Below are positions 41,387 through 51,496 of a stretch of DNA of 64,000 nucleotides, piece after piece. Position numbers and translations under genes: made by a program. The notes under the pieces are model-generated. The model saw nothing but the letters and a program-made list of their open reading frames with translations. It was not told where the DNA came from and ran no database searches. This DNA is from Mucilaginibacter kameinonensis (lineage in GTDB: Bacteria > Bacteroidota > Bacteroidia > Sphingobacteriales > Sphingobacteriaceae): NCBI RefSeq assembly GCF_003675385.1, contig NZ_RCWZ01000005.1, forward strand, positions 558,001 through 622,000, read 5' to 3'. The first letter of the stretch is position 1; the number at the start of each line of letters is the position of its first letter.

Positions 41387-42685
41387 ATGGTTTCTAAACT
41401 TAGTTCATCAGAGATAATACACTTTTTGCTTATCCTGCTCATCATCCTGATACCGGCAAGGCTATTGGGCGAGTTATGCCGCAGGTACAAGCTACCTGCC
41501 ATCATAGGCGAGATTTTTGCCGGGATTATTGTAGGCCCTACCGTAGTTGGGGCGTTAGCTCCCGGTCTTTTTAATGGTGTGTTTCTATCAACGCCTCATG
41601 CCTTCCAGGCATTTGACGGCATTGCCAACATAGGTATTATTTTACTGATGTTCATTGCGGGCTTTGAGGTAGATCTGAAGCAGATCAGGCAGAACGGAAA
41701 GCAGGCTATCAGTATCAGCCTTACCGGTATCTTATTCCCGTTTGCCATTGGCTTTGGCTCGGTATGGTTTTTATACCAGAGCCATTTTGCTAACGGGTTT
41801 AATAACCAACTGGTAACTTCATTATTTTTTGGCACAGCGCTTTCTATCACCGCCCTATCGGTGATCACCAAAATATTGCTTGATCTCGACCTGCTCAATA
41901 CGCGGATAGGCAATATTGTGCTTACATCTGCTATGGTGGATGATTTTCTGGGTTGGATCTTGTTTTCGGTCATTATCCAATTGATGAATGTTGGCAAAGG
42001 TGACGCCTCCTTTTGGGCAGTAAGTATAGTTGTACTTTACGCGATTTTCATGCTTACCGGTGGGCGCTGGCTTATTCACAAACTATTAGCATTGGCCGGC
42101 AAAGGCGAGAAACCCGGGCGGGTGCTTACCATGTCTGTTTGCTTGTGCCTGATCAGCGCATGCGTTACCGAAGGACTTGGCGTGCGTGGTATCTTCGGTG
42201 CTTTTTTGGTGGGTATCGGCATTAATGATTCTCCATATTTTACCGAGAAACATAAGCACGTTTTACACCAGTTCACTATCAACGTTTTGGCGCCATTGTT
42301 TTTTGCATCGGTTGGCTTACGGCTAAACTTCATTGCCAATTTTGATCTGGAAATTGTATTGATCATTCTGGTAATAGCCTGCCTGGCTAAATTAATAGGT
42401 GCCGGAATTGGAAGCGCTATGAGTGGCATGAGTAAAAACGAATCGATAGCTGTAGCCTTCGGAATGAATGCGAGGGGTTCGCAGGAAATAGTTTTAGGAT
42501 TGCTGGCTCTGCAGGCCAAAATCATCAGCGGACCTGTGTTTGAGGGTTTGGTAGTAATGACCGTAGGCACCATGATTATATCCGGCCCAATTATGAAACA
42601 TTATTTTTTAAAAGAACAGCAATTGCAAACAGAAAAAGAACCTGCAGTTATTCAATCAATCGATGTCACCCAAGAAACTTTTTAA
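41387..42685 (+). CDS. cation:proton antiporter (CPA2 type)
   Basis: 432-residue inner-membrane protein with about 12-13 hydrophobic segments. GEIFAGIIVGPTVVG in helix 2 and AMVDDFLGWILFSV with the double Asp in helix 5 are typical of the KefB/CPA2 antiporters, which exchange K+ or Na+ for H+. The usual RCK regulatory domain at the C-terminus is missing; the protein ends after about 25 hydrophilic residues. It follows the serine acetyltransferase by 10 bp, so it belongs to the encapsulin operon. Why an antiporter is coupled to sulfur storage is not known. Confidence 0.9.
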   Translation: MVSKLSSSEIIHFLLILLIILIPARLLGELCRRYKLPAIIGEIFAGIIVGPTVVGALAPGLFNGVFLSTPHAFQAFDGIANIGIILLMFIAGFEVDLKQIRQNGKQAISISLTGILFPFAIGFGSVWFLYQSHFANGFNNQLVTSLFFGTALSITALSVITKILLDLDLLNTRIGNIVLTSAMVDDFLGWILFSVIIQLMNVGKGDASFWAVSIVVLYAIFMLTGGRWLIHKLLALAGKGEKPGRVLTMSVCLCLISACVTEGLGVRGIFGAFLVGIGINDSPYFTEKHKHVLHQFTINVLAPLFFASVGLRLNFIANFDLEIVLIILVIACLAKLIGAGIGSAMSGMSKNESIAVAFGMNARGSQEIVLGLLALQAKIISGPVFEGLVVMTVGTMIISGPIMKHYFLKEQQLQTEKEPAVIQSIDVTQETF

Positions 42686-42695
42686 GCCGGTTTTA

Positions 42696-42703
42696 TAACT
42701 TTG
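42696..42703 (+). promoter_or_regulatory. TAnnTTTG -7 box
   Basis: TAACTTTG, ending 5 bp before a possible ATG at 42709, immediately downstream of the antiporter gene. If active it would give a leaderless mRNA. Confidence 0.35.
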
Positions 42704-42708
42704 GCTAT

Positions 42709-42846
42709 ATGAAGGTCAGGCGTTCTAAAGCAGTGACTTCAGAAGCGTTGAAAATGGTTGATGATGTCAGGATCTGGGTAGCCGATTCGATGAATATGAT
42801 TTTCACCGCAGCAAGGAAGTATCCTGATCTTTTTTCATATAAATAG
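42709..42846 (+). CDS. small hypothetical protein, 45 residues
   Basis: ATG at 42709, TAG at 42844-42846. Basic start MKVRRSKAVTSEALKMVDDV, ending KYPDLFSYK. I do not recognise it. It has a possible promoter 5 bp upstream and converges on the sulfatase genes with 25 bp between. It could be a real small protein or a remnant C-terminus. Confidence 0.35.
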   Translation: MKVRRSKAVTSEALKMVDDVRIWVADSMNMIFTAARKYPDLFSYK

Positions 42847-42871
42847 CAGCATCAGTGCTGATTTCTTGCGC

Positions 42872-44365
42872 TCAATCACCGGCCTTGAACTTCGGCATTA
42901 CAAATTCCCATTCGTGAATGTGTGCCTGGCGATGTTCTTTTTTAACGATCTGGTCAAAATAGGCAGTCAGGTCGGCATGTGCCTGGGCTATGTCATTTTC
43001 TTCAGACGGATCTTTACTAAGGTCGTAAAGTTCCCAACGGGTGGCAGGATCCTTTTTCATGTTTGATTTTACACCTTTCCAGTGGCCATATCTGATAGCC
43101 AGTTGTCCGCCTTTTTCAGGAAACTCAAAATACAAATATGGGTGCTGTTTTTGCCCCGGCTTATTCAGCAAAGTGGGTAATATGGATAGGCCATCACTTT
43201 GAGGGGCTTTTATACCCGCTATTTCGGCAAATGTTGCCATCATATCAAATTGTGCCGAAACAAGGTCGCTCACCTTACCGGCGGGAATTTTTCCCGGCCA
43301 TCGTGCTATAAAAGGTTCGCGGATACCGCCTTCGTAAAGATCCTGTTTCCGGCCGCGCAACTCTGCAACACTGTTGAAATAATGGGTGTCTACGCCACCA
43401 ACATCAAAGGTTGCTCCATTATCGCTTGAAAACATTACGATTGTATTTTCATCCAGGTTCAGCTTTTTCAATAAAGCAAAGATCTTCCCTATCTGCGTAT
43501 CCATATAGGTAATCATGGCCGCATAGGTAGCCCTCGGATATAAAGTAGCCGCATAACCCTGCTCCCCACGGTAAGGCTTATCATCAAACTTTCCCAGGTA
43601 GGGTTTCAATGCCTCCGGTGGCACCTGTAATGATAAGTGCGGAATGGTAAATGGCAAATACAGGAAAAATTGCTTATCCCTGTTTTTACCAATAAAATCG
43701 AGCGCTTTTGCCGAGAGGCGATCTATCGAGTAATCTTTCCCTATAAAGTAATCGTAGGCTGCTTTATCCGTTTCGTTGTCTCTGAGCTTCCGGTGCACAA
43801 AAATGCTGGAGTTGTGCAGTGTATCCCATTTACCGTTTTCCCATAAATGGGTTGGGTAATAATTATGGGCCTGCTTTTGATCAAGATAACCGTAAAAATA
43901 ATCAAAACCCTGTTTATTCGGATCACCTGTAGTAGCACTCATTCCCAGCCCCCATTTGCCTATGGCCCCGGTAGTATAACCAGCTTGCTTCAACATATGT
44001 CCAATAGTAAAAGTGCCTTCCGGCAAAGGCATCTGCCCCCCTTCTGTCGAGTCGGCAAAACCACCGAACTCATAGTTTCCGCGGATGTAGGAATGGCCAC
44101 CATGCCTGCCGGTGAGTAACATACAGCGCGCCGGTGCACAAACCGGCGTGCTGGTATAATGTTGCGTAAACCTAATCCCTTCTTTCGCCATCTTGTCCAG
44201 AAACGGCGTTTTTATCTTTTGCTGGCCATAAGCACCCAACTCGCCGTAACCCAGATCATCCGCATAAATATAGATGATGTTAGGCTTTTTTTGAGCGCTT
44301 GCAGTTATGCTGAACAATGTCAGAAACGCCGTTACGATCAGATGGAAAATAAAAGGGATTTTCAT
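42872..44365 (-). CDS. S1-family sulfatase
   Basis: 497 residues with a signal peptide ending TASAQ. Signature TPVCAPARCMLLTGRHG carries the Cys that is matured to formylglycine, in the C-x-A-x-R form. YADDLGYGELGAYGQ supplies the metal-binding aspartates, and FSSDNGA and GKWGLG supply further metal and substrate residues. It removes sulfate esters from sugars or aryl groups in the periplasm. The maturase is not in the window. It is the last gene of a SusC-SusD-sulfatase operon. Confidence 0.92.
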   Translation of the reverse strand: MKIPFIFHLIVTAFLTLFSITASAQKKPNIIYIYADDLGYGELGAYGQQKIKTPFLDKMAKEGIRFTQHYTSTPVCAPARCMLLTGRHGGHSYIRGNYEFGGFADSTEGGQMPLPEGTFTIGHMLKQAGYTTGAIGKWGLGMSATTGDPNKQGFDYFYGYLDQKQAHNYYPTHLWENGKWDTLHNSSIFVHRKLRDNETDKAAYDYFIGKDYSIDRLSAKALDFIGKNRDKQFFLYLPFTIPHLSLQVPPEALKPYLGKFDDKPYRGEQGYAATLYPRATYAAMITYMDTQIGKIFALLKKLNLDENTIVMFSSDNGATFDVGGVDTHYFNSVAELRGRKQDLYEGGIREPFIARWPGKIPAGKVSDLVSAQFDMMATFAEIAGIKAPQSDGLSILPTLLNKPGQKQHPYLYFEFPEKGGQLAIRYGHWKGVKSNMKKDPATRWELYDLSKDPSEENDIAQAHADLTAYFDQIVKKEHRQAHIHEWEFVMPKFKAGD

Positions 44366-44377
44366 AAGGTTTTGAAT

Positions 44378-45751
44378 TTAGTTTTCTGTATTACCCGGGA
44401 ACTGATCAAATAAAGCTTTAAGCTGTTTCGCGATTTCAGGATACTCCTCTATTACATTGGTGCGCTCACTCGGATCGTACGCTAAATTAAACAGTTCTGT
44501 TTTAGATTCCTGAACCTGTTTTACTATTCCGGTATTGGTATTGCTGCTCTTAATTTCGCGATACTTCCAATCGCCCTGCCTTACGGCCTCACAAATACCA
44601 TTATTTACATAGTAGATCTCCCGGTGTTTTGGTTTAGCTTCTTTACCAAGCAGCAAGCCCGAAATGGATTGCCCATCCAGCGTACGTCCTTTTGGCAACG
44701 GTGCTTTGGCCCATTCGGCAAGGGTTGGCAACACATCAAGGTTACTGGTCATGCTGGTTAAAGAAGCCCCGGCCGCGGTATGTCCCTTCCAATAAACGAT
44801 GAAAGGTTCGCGTACGCCACCTTCGTAACTCAAACCTTTACTGCCACGGAACACGCCAGCGGTGCCTGCATCCCAGTGCTTGGTCGCACCGTCACCACTC
44901 ATACGTGATGGAAACTCTATCCACGGACCATTATCGCTTGAGAACATGAACACGGTATTATCTGCAAGGCCCTGTTTCTCCAGTTGTTTCCAGATCTCGT
45001 CCAAGCTGGCATCCAGTTGTTCAACAACATCGCCAAGGTGTCCCCCATCAGAGCGGCCTTTATTCTTTTTAGATGAAGCGAATGCCACTGGCAAATGCGG
45101 CATATTATGAGCCAGGTATAGGAAAAACGGTTTATCTTTCTTTTGGTTTTTAACAAATCTGATAGCCTCGTTAGTGTACAGATCAACTATTGAAGAATCG
45201 GCAGGTTTGATAGCCTCGGGCTTGTGATTGCGGAATAGTTTGACGGTGGTATCTGTAACTACATAAGGCGACCGGTAATCGTGGCTGTAAAGCAAACCAT
45301 AGTATGAATCAAAGCCCTGTGCCATGGGGTGCTGAAAAGAAAAATGATCCCGAAGGTGCCATTTTCCAATCATGGCAGTACGGTATCCAACTCCTTTCAA
45401 CATTTCGGCAATAGTTACCTCCTTGTCGGGCAGGCCAAGTTTTGATCCCGGAGAAAGCGGATAAGGGACATTCATGCGCGAAGCGTACCTGCCGGTAAGC
45501 AGTGAAGCTCGTGATGGTGAACACGAAGGGCTTGTCACTACATAGTTAGTTTCTCTGACACCTTTTGATGCCATTTTATCCAGGAAAGGCGTTTTGATAA
45601 CCGGGTTACCGTAACAACTCAAATCTGAATAACCCATATCATCGGCCAGTACAAAAATGATATTGGGCCTTTGCTGGGCCTTCGTGCCTGCCATTGTTAA
45701 TGACAGGACTGCCGCAAACATCCATTTACCTGCTTTCAAATTATATTTCAT
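44378..45751 (-). CDS. S1-family sulfatase (CSPSR type)
   Basis: 457 residues with a signal peptide ending TKAQQ. ADDMGYSDLSCYG holds the metal aspartates, and TSPSCSPSRASLLTGRY the formylglycine Cys. FSSDNGPWIE and GKWHLRDH provide the other active-site residues. It differs from the next sulfatase in motif context and is not a tandem duplicate. Stop and start of the two are 12 bp apart, so they are cotranscribed. Start taken at 45751; an ATG at 45766 is an alternative. Confidence 0.9.
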   Translation of the reverse strand: MKYNLKAGKWMFAAVLSLTMAGTKAQQRPNIIFVLADDMGYSDLSCYGNPVIKTPFLDKMASKGVRETNYVVTSPSCSPSRASLLTGRYASRMNVPYPLSPGSKLGLPDKEVTIAEMLKGVGYRTAMIGKWHLRDHFSFQHPMAQGFDSYYGLLYSHDYRSPYVVTDTTVKLFRNHKPEAIKPADSSIVDLYTNEAIRFVKNQKKDKPFFLYLAHNMPHLPVAFASSKKNKGRSDGGHLGDVVEQLDASLDEIWKQLEKQGLADNTVFMFSSDNGPWIEFPSRMSGDGATKHWDAGTAGVFRGSKGLSYEGGVREPFIVYWKGHTAAGASLTSMTSNLDVLPTLAEWAKAPLPKGRTLDGQSISGLLLGKEAKPKHREIYYVNNGICEAVRQGDWKYREIKSSNTNTGIVKQVQESKTELFNLAYDPSERTNVIEEYPEIAKQLKALFDQFPGNTEN

Positions 45752-45772
45752 ATTTAGCTTTCTCATTATCGT

Positions 45773-47352
45773 TTACCAGTTGGGATTTTGTTTTAAGTTG
45801 GGGTTCAGGTAAGTTTCCTTTTGTGGGATAGGCCACAGGTAATGCCTTGATTTATCAAACACACGGTTAAATGACACTACCTGTACGGTTACAAGTTTGT
45901 TGCTGGCATCGGCGTAGGTGATTCCGTAAACCGGGCCGTTCATTACCGTTTCTGCCGTTTTCCAGCGACGGATATCAAACAAATGCAAGCCCTCAAAAGC
46001 AAGCTCAACCGTGCGCTCATGACGCACAATTTGCCTGAGCTGTTCCTGGGTTAACCCCGTGGGGATATTCGGCAATTTAACATCGCTGCGACCGTTACGC
46101 ACCGTATTGATAGCGTCATAAACCGATTGATCTATCTGGTCCAGTTCAATTTTAGCCTCGGCAAGGGTCAGCAAAACTTCAGCATAACGCAGTAAGATGA
46201 TGTTAATACCGCTGTTTGATGGATTGGCGTAATCCTCCGCATTGATATATTTTTTGATGTTATAACCGGTTGTTGACGCAATGTAGGTACTTCCGATGGC
46301 ATCTGCTGTACCACTATTTGGGGCCGGTTTAAAGGCAATTCCGCTTGGCAATAGATCCCCATCAACATAAACAGAAAAACGAAGGCGCGGGTCACGGTTA
46401 TCATATGGATGGTAGGGATCAAAACCACTGCCTGCATCATTGATATTTTACCTCCTGATGTCTCATATGCATCAACCAACGCTTTGGTTGGCACATAGTA
46501 GCTTTGTGCGTTTTTTTGACTGTATGGAGCAAGCAGTGCAAACACTCCATTTGAATAAGAATCTTTTAAAAATTGCTTATCTAAAATAACTTCCGAATTG
46601 TTCTCTGCAGCGTATTTAAACAGGTTTTGATAGGAACTATAAAGCGTATAACCTTTCACTTGCGTTGCCGCGTCTGCGGCAAGCTGGTATCTGCCGGCCC
46701 AAAGATCGGCCCTGGCTTTAAGTGCCCAGGCAGCACCTGAAGTAATTCGTCCCTTATCAGCAGCTGCGTAGCTCGCAGGCAGCAATGCTGCGGCATCAGA
46801 CAGTTCCTTATCCACAAAATCCCATACCTGACTTATCGGCGTACGGCTAACCTGCTGCCCTTCAGCAATGGTAAGCGTCTTGGTAATTAAAGGCACATCG
46901 CCAAAAAAGCCGGCCAATTTAATATACTGATAAGCGCGTAGTACTTTAGCCTCGCCTTTAAACCGGTTAATTAGCGTAGTATTTATTGAAGGAACTTTAT
47001 CAATGTTCTCCAGAAAATAATTTGTTGCCTGGATACCGGTATAAGCCGCCGACCACTCGTTATAAATTTTAGCGTTGGCGATGTCATAGGTTCCCAGTTC
47101 GATGAATGCCTGGGTATCAAAATTTTGGTTGGTATGAGCAATATCGCTCAAGGCATCCCAGGTAAAAATACTGGTTCCATCCAGATCGGTATACAAGGCA
47201 TTATCCGCCAATAGCGCGTCGTTTTCGGTTTTCCAAAAAATATTGGATGATACGCGATCATTAGGTACAGAATCGAGCAGATTTTTACGGCACGACGAAA
47301 GCCCTCCGGCCAGTGCAATAGCGATAAAATATTTATATGAAGTATTTTTCAT
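45773..47352 (-). pseudogene. SusD/RagB-family nutrient-binding lipoprotein, frameshifted
   Basis: The N-terminal part (start 47352) has a lipobox-like LSSCRKNLLDSVP and the usual SusD helices (NYFLENIDKVPSIN, AKVLRAYQYIKLAGFFGDVPL). Near 46440-46452 the frame changes: the correct continuation (NDAGSGFDPYHPYDNRDPRL, then GINIILLRYAEVLLTLAEAK and FDIRRWKTA) lies in another minus-strand frame that runs to 45773. One base is missing or extra in GGTAAAATATCA. SusD binds the glycan with SusC; unless the shift is a sequence error, this strain makes a truncated SusD. Confidence 0.85.
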
Positions 47353-47371
47353 GATGTTTGACTAAAGGGAG

Positions 47372-50300
47372 TTAAAACTGAACATTGATACCTGCTGTAT
47401 AAAGCGATGTTTGAGGGTAATAAGTAGCCCTTCCGGATTCCACTTCAGGATCAAGTTTCCACTCGTTAAGTTTGGAGAAAGTAAGCAGGTTGGTAGCCGA
47501 CACATAGAACCTGATCCGGCTCAGATGCAGTTTGCTTACTGTTTCTTTCGGCAGGCTATAACCTATCTGTATATTTTTCAGGCGCAGATATGAGCCGTTA
47601 ATGATCAGCCTATCAGAGGTAGCTACATTACGCAGATCGAACTTAATAGGTCTTGGGAAACGGGCCCCGGTGTTTTCGGGCGTCCAATAGTTATTAGTAT
47701 AAATAGCTGATGTAAAACCTTCCTGGTTGCCCATTTCGGCAAGGGCACCCGACAGGCGGGTATCTACCTTCGCAGCTCCCTGGAACAAGAAGTTTAGATC
47801 GAAGTTTTTGTATGCAAAGTCGCTGCTTAAGCCGAAGGTATATTTATGGAACGGATTACCGATGGCGGTCATATCGTTTGCGTCGATCTTACCATCTTTA
47901 TTCAGATCGACATATTTCACGTCGCCTGGTTTAGAATTTGCTGCATATGTTGGATAAGCGTCAACCTGGGCCTGCGTCTGAAATAAACCATCAGTTTTAT
48001 ATCCCCAAAGTGTATTGACGGGTAAACCGACCTTGATGATATACCGGGGATCGATATCAGAACCGGTAATATAAGGTCCTGTACCCTTCAGATCGAGGAC
48101 TTTGTTCTGGTTAATGGTAAAGTTGGCGTTGATATTATACCTTAAACCAGATTCGCCGCCATGGTAGCCAACACTAAACTCAAAGCCCTTATTTTCGACA
48201 GAACCGGCATTTTGAGGCGGCGCGGATAGACCGACCGTTGCAGGGATTCCCAGATTTAATAAAATATCATTGGTTACTTTTCTGTAGTAGTCTGCCGTTA
48301 CGTTTAAGCGATTATTCAGGAATGTTGCATCCAGACCAAGATCAAGCTGCGTAGTCGATTCCCATCCAAGGTTTGTATTAGCCAGTGTTGATTGGCGATA
48401 ACCGGGCACCGATGCACCGCCGAAGGTGTAAATTGTTAGGGCCAGTGCGGAATAATAGCTGTACAGGTCGACTGACTGGTTACCTGTTTTACCCCATGAT
48501 CCCCGCAGCTTAAGATCATTGACAACATTTTTCACATTGTCCCAGAAACCTTCCTGTGAAATGCGCCAGCCGCCCGAGAATGAAGGAAAGAAGCCATAGC
48601 GTTTATCGCCGGTAAATTTAGATGAACCATCATAGCGGCCGTTGGCTTCAAAAAGGTATTTGTTATCGTAAGTATAATTGATCCTCCCAAAATAAGAGCG
48701 CAAACCAAAATTGGCGTCATATCCCGAATTGCTTTTGGTGCCGTCGTTGGCACCCTGCCCTATCGATTCTACATCATTATTGTAAAACCTTTCGCGATAA
48801 GCACTCAAATAACTTTGGGTATCGTAAATCTCGGAGTACCCAACAAGTCCGCGAAACGAGTGCTTACCGATTGTTTTTTCATAAGTAAGCAGGTTATTCC
48901 AGGTATATTCCCGTAAATTATTGCGCACCTCTGTTAAACTGTTGTTGGCAACCGTTTTTGTAATGCTGGTGTTTTTATCGGTATTGGAATACGAATTAGT
49001 GAAATTCTTTTGCTGGATATATTCTATCCTTGCACCGTATTGTGTAGACAATTTAAGGCCGGGTAATATCTCCAGTTCGGCTTTAAAGTTAGCGATCAGG
49101 TTATCATCATATTGAGATGAAAGCCCTCCTATTTCGGCGAACATCAACGGGTTATTACCCTGTGTGCTCAAGCCGTAAGTGCCATCGGGATATTTAGGAA
49201 CAGCCCAAAGCGATCCATGGTAAAAATTGTTAAACGGATCTACAGTGGGTACTGTAGAGTAATTGCTGCGGTAATTAAGATCGCCGCTAAACTTCAGGAT
49301 CTTGGCCGCGGTGTAATCCGTATTCAGTTTTGCCTCCTTGATCTGGTCTTTAAAATTAACCACAATACCATCCTGCGTTAAATAACGGGCGCTTAAACGG
49401 GCTTTGAATTTGTCATCGCCACCCGCCAATGATAAACTATGATTTTGCTGCGGAGCTGAATGCAGCATGGTCTGAAACCAAGTGTTAGGTAAAGGATATT
49501 TGAGGCGATCGGTAGCGTTTACCCAGGTATTGATAGACTCATCAGTAAAACGGGTAGGCAATGCAGCACCGGCATTGGTATAGGCTACCTGCTCCAAACG
49601 CATATAGGCCTCAAGGCCCATCATTTCGGGCTTGTTAATAGCATTTTGCGAAGCATAGTAATAGTTATAATTTACAGATAACTTATTTTCCTTCGCACGT
49701 TTAGTGGTAATTAGTATTACGCCATTAGTGGCCCTTGAACCATAAATTGCCGTAGACGCCGCGTCCTTTAAAATAGATACATTATCAATATCATCAGGGT
49801 TAATATCCGTCAGTTTTTGCTCGATACCATCTATAATAACCAACGCATCATTTTTACTCAGGTCATATCCGCCAGTGCTGCTGCTGTTAATATTGAAAGT
49901 AGTAATGCCACGTACACGTATGGTGGCATTTGAACGCCCCGGCGCACCTCCCCTGTCTAATACAGTTACTCCCGGTGCAAGGCCTTGTAATGATTGCTGC
50001 ACATTTGATACTGGTCTTTGCACAAGTGTATTGCCGCTTACCTGGCTCACCGCGCTGGTAAGGCTGGTCTTTTTCTGTGTGCCATAGCCAACAACTACTA
50101 CGGCATCCAGCTGTCCGGCAGCAACTGCAAGCTGAACATTTATTTCAGTTCGGCCGTTCAACACTATTTCCTGGGTTTTAAAACCAACAAATGAAAAAAC
50201 AAGCGTAGTGTTTGCTTCGTTGACCGTGATCTTATAATTACCGTCCGCATCAGTTACCACCGCCTGGTTTACTTCCCTAACTTTTACGGTAACACCAGGC

Positions 50301-50746
50301 AGCGCTACACCTTTATCATCTGTTACTCTACCGCTTACCGAAATGTTTACGGCAGGTTTTGGCACTAAAGGCCTTGGCTTTTCTTTCGGCACAATTAAAA
50401 CCTTATTGTTATGCGTTTTATAAGTGAGACCGGTGTTTTTGAGCAATAGGTTCAGTAAATCGGCAACAGGTATATTTATCTTATTCAAAGTAAAGTTGTT
50501 ATATGGATTAAGTAGACTTTCGTTGTAAACAAAAATAAATCCACTTTTTTGCTCAACCTGCGTTAATGCGGTCTTCAGATTTACGTTTTCAAAAATTACC
50601 GATATTTTGGTATCATTAATAGTTTGTCCGTTTATACTACCGGCAAACAAAAGAAACGAAGTACACGAGATCAACAGGAAACTCAGCATGAGCACCCGGG
50701 CCAGTCGTCGTATCGCCAATAGTTTGTTGGGGAAATTTTCATTCAT
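47372..50746 (-). CDS. SusC/RagA-family TonB-linked outer-membrane protein
   Basis: 1124 residues. After the signal an STN domain (about residues 60-115, FENVNLKTALTQVEQKSGFI) precedes a CarboxypepD_reg-like domain (about 140-215, SGRVTDDKGVALPGVTVKV). Then come a plug with VVVGYGTQKKTSLTSAVSQV (the SusC signature) and KNDALVIIDGIEQ, and a 22-strand barrel. It imports oligosaccharides with SusD. The STN domain usually means control through an anti-sigma/ECF pair, which is absent in the window. It heads the operon with SusD and two sulfatases, pointing to a sulfated glycan. Confidence 0.94.
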   Translation of the reverse strand: MNENFPNKLLAIRRLARVLMLSFLLISCTSFLLFAGSINGQTINDTKISVIFENVNLKTALTQVEQKSGFIFVYNESLLNPYNNFTLNKINIPVADLLNLLLKNTGLTYKTHNNKVLIVPKEKPRPLVPKPAVNISVSGRVTDDKGVALPGVTVKVREVNQAVVTDADGNYKITVNEANTTLVFSFVGFKTQEIVLNGRTEINVQLAVAAGQLDAVVVVGYGTQKKTSLTSAVSQVSGNTLVQRPVSNVQQSLQGLAPGVTVLDRGGAPGRSNATIRVRGITTFNINSSSTGGYDLSKNDALVIIDGIEQKLTDINPDDIDNVSILKDAASTAIYGSRATNGVILITTKRAKENKLSVNYNYYYASQNAINKPEMMGLEAYMRLEQVAYTNAGAALPTRFTDESINTWVNATDRLKYPLPNTWFQTMLHSAPQQNHSLSLAGGDDKFKARLSARYLTQDGIVVNFKDQIKEAKLNTDYTAAKILKFSGDLNYRSNYSTVPTVDPFNNFYHGSLWAVPKYPDGTYGLSTQGNNPLMFAEIGGLSSQYDDNLIANFKAELEILPGLKLSTQYGARIEYIQQKNFTNSYSNTDKNTSITKTVANNSLTEVRNNLREYTWNNLLTYEKTIGKHSFRGLVGYSEIYDTQSYLSAYRERFYNNDVESIGQGANDGTKSNSGYDANFGLRSYFGRINYTYDNKYLFEANGRYDGSSKFTGDKRYGFFPSFSGGWRISQEGFWDNVKNVVNDLKLRGSWGKTGNQSVDLYSYYSALALTIYTFGGASVPGYRQSTLANTNLGWESTTQLDLGLDATFLNNRLNVTADYYRKVTNDILLNLGIPATVGLSAPPQNAGSVENKGFEFSVGYHGGESGLRYNINANFTINQNKVLDLKGTGPYITGSDIDPRYIIKVGLPVNTLWGYKTDGLFQTQAQVDAYPTYAANSKPGDVKYVDLNKDGKIDANDMTAIGNPFHKYTFGLSSDFAYKNFDLNFLFQGAAKVDTRLSGALAEMGNQEGFTSAIYTNNYWTPENTGARFPRPIKFDLRNVATSDRLIINGSYLRLKNIQIGYSLPKETVSKLHLSRIRFYVSATNLLTFSKLNEWKLDPEVESGRATYYPQTSLYTAGINVQF

Positions 50747-50780
50747 ATTATAAGGGGTTATTAAATTCATTTCTCTTTGT

Positions 50781-51230
50781 GTGCAGCAAAAACAATTACA
50801 TGATTTCCGGAAATCCGGTAGCGAAAATTTCCTGTTTTTGCAAGATCATTCAAACTTCAGCTTGCTTTTTTATTTAAAAAAGCCAAAAAACTATCAAAGC
50901 GGCCTGGTGCCGATTTATCTACGTATTACCGTAAACGGTAAACGTTCCGAAACTACTACAGGACGGGAATGTGAGCCAAGTCTATGGAAAAGCAGTGCGG
51001 GAAGATTAAAAGGAACTAAGGAGGACGTCAAATCCTTTAATGCCTATTTAGACACGTTGCAAAAACAAGTTTACGAGGCGCACAGTCAATTGACTGAAGC
51101 AAAAAGCATTATTAACGCTGAAACTCTAAGGGATAAACTATTGGGGAAAAGCGAAAAAACGAGAATGCTTATAGACATATTTAAAGACCATAATAAAAAA
51201 ATTGCCACATTGGCCAAGGCAACACTATAA
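50781..51230 (+). pseudogene. tyrosine site-specific integrase, N-terminal remnant
   Basis: 149 residues: SLLFYLKKPKNYQSG and VPIYLRITVNGKRSETTTG are the arm-DNA-binding domain of Bacteroidota conjugative-element integrases. WKSSAGRLKGTKEDVKSFNA and MLIDIFKDHNKKIATL follow as in the family. The frame ends at ATL with TAA, where a core-binding domain and the catalytic Arg/His/Tyr region should continue. It could bind DNA but not recombine. It lies directly next to the SusC start, divergently. The downstream 51231-51496 stretch is A+T-rich and shows no gene. Confidence 0.65.
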
Positions 51231-51496
51231 AGGTGGTTTAATTTGTAACTGTATGTCAGTGGTTTTAAGAATGTTTGTTATTGGACTTGTGAAACAAGCT
51301 TTTCATTGTGAGTTATTATTAGTTTTGATTATTCTAATATTAATACTCCCATCAATAGAGAAAAACACTATTAATGACTATTAGTGACTTTTAAAATTTA
51401 ACATCTTATAAAAAGTTATTTATAAGATCATTTTGTTATTGATAAAGTGCCCCCAGTAAAAAGCGCTACAACCATATTTATTTATAAATAGCCCGA

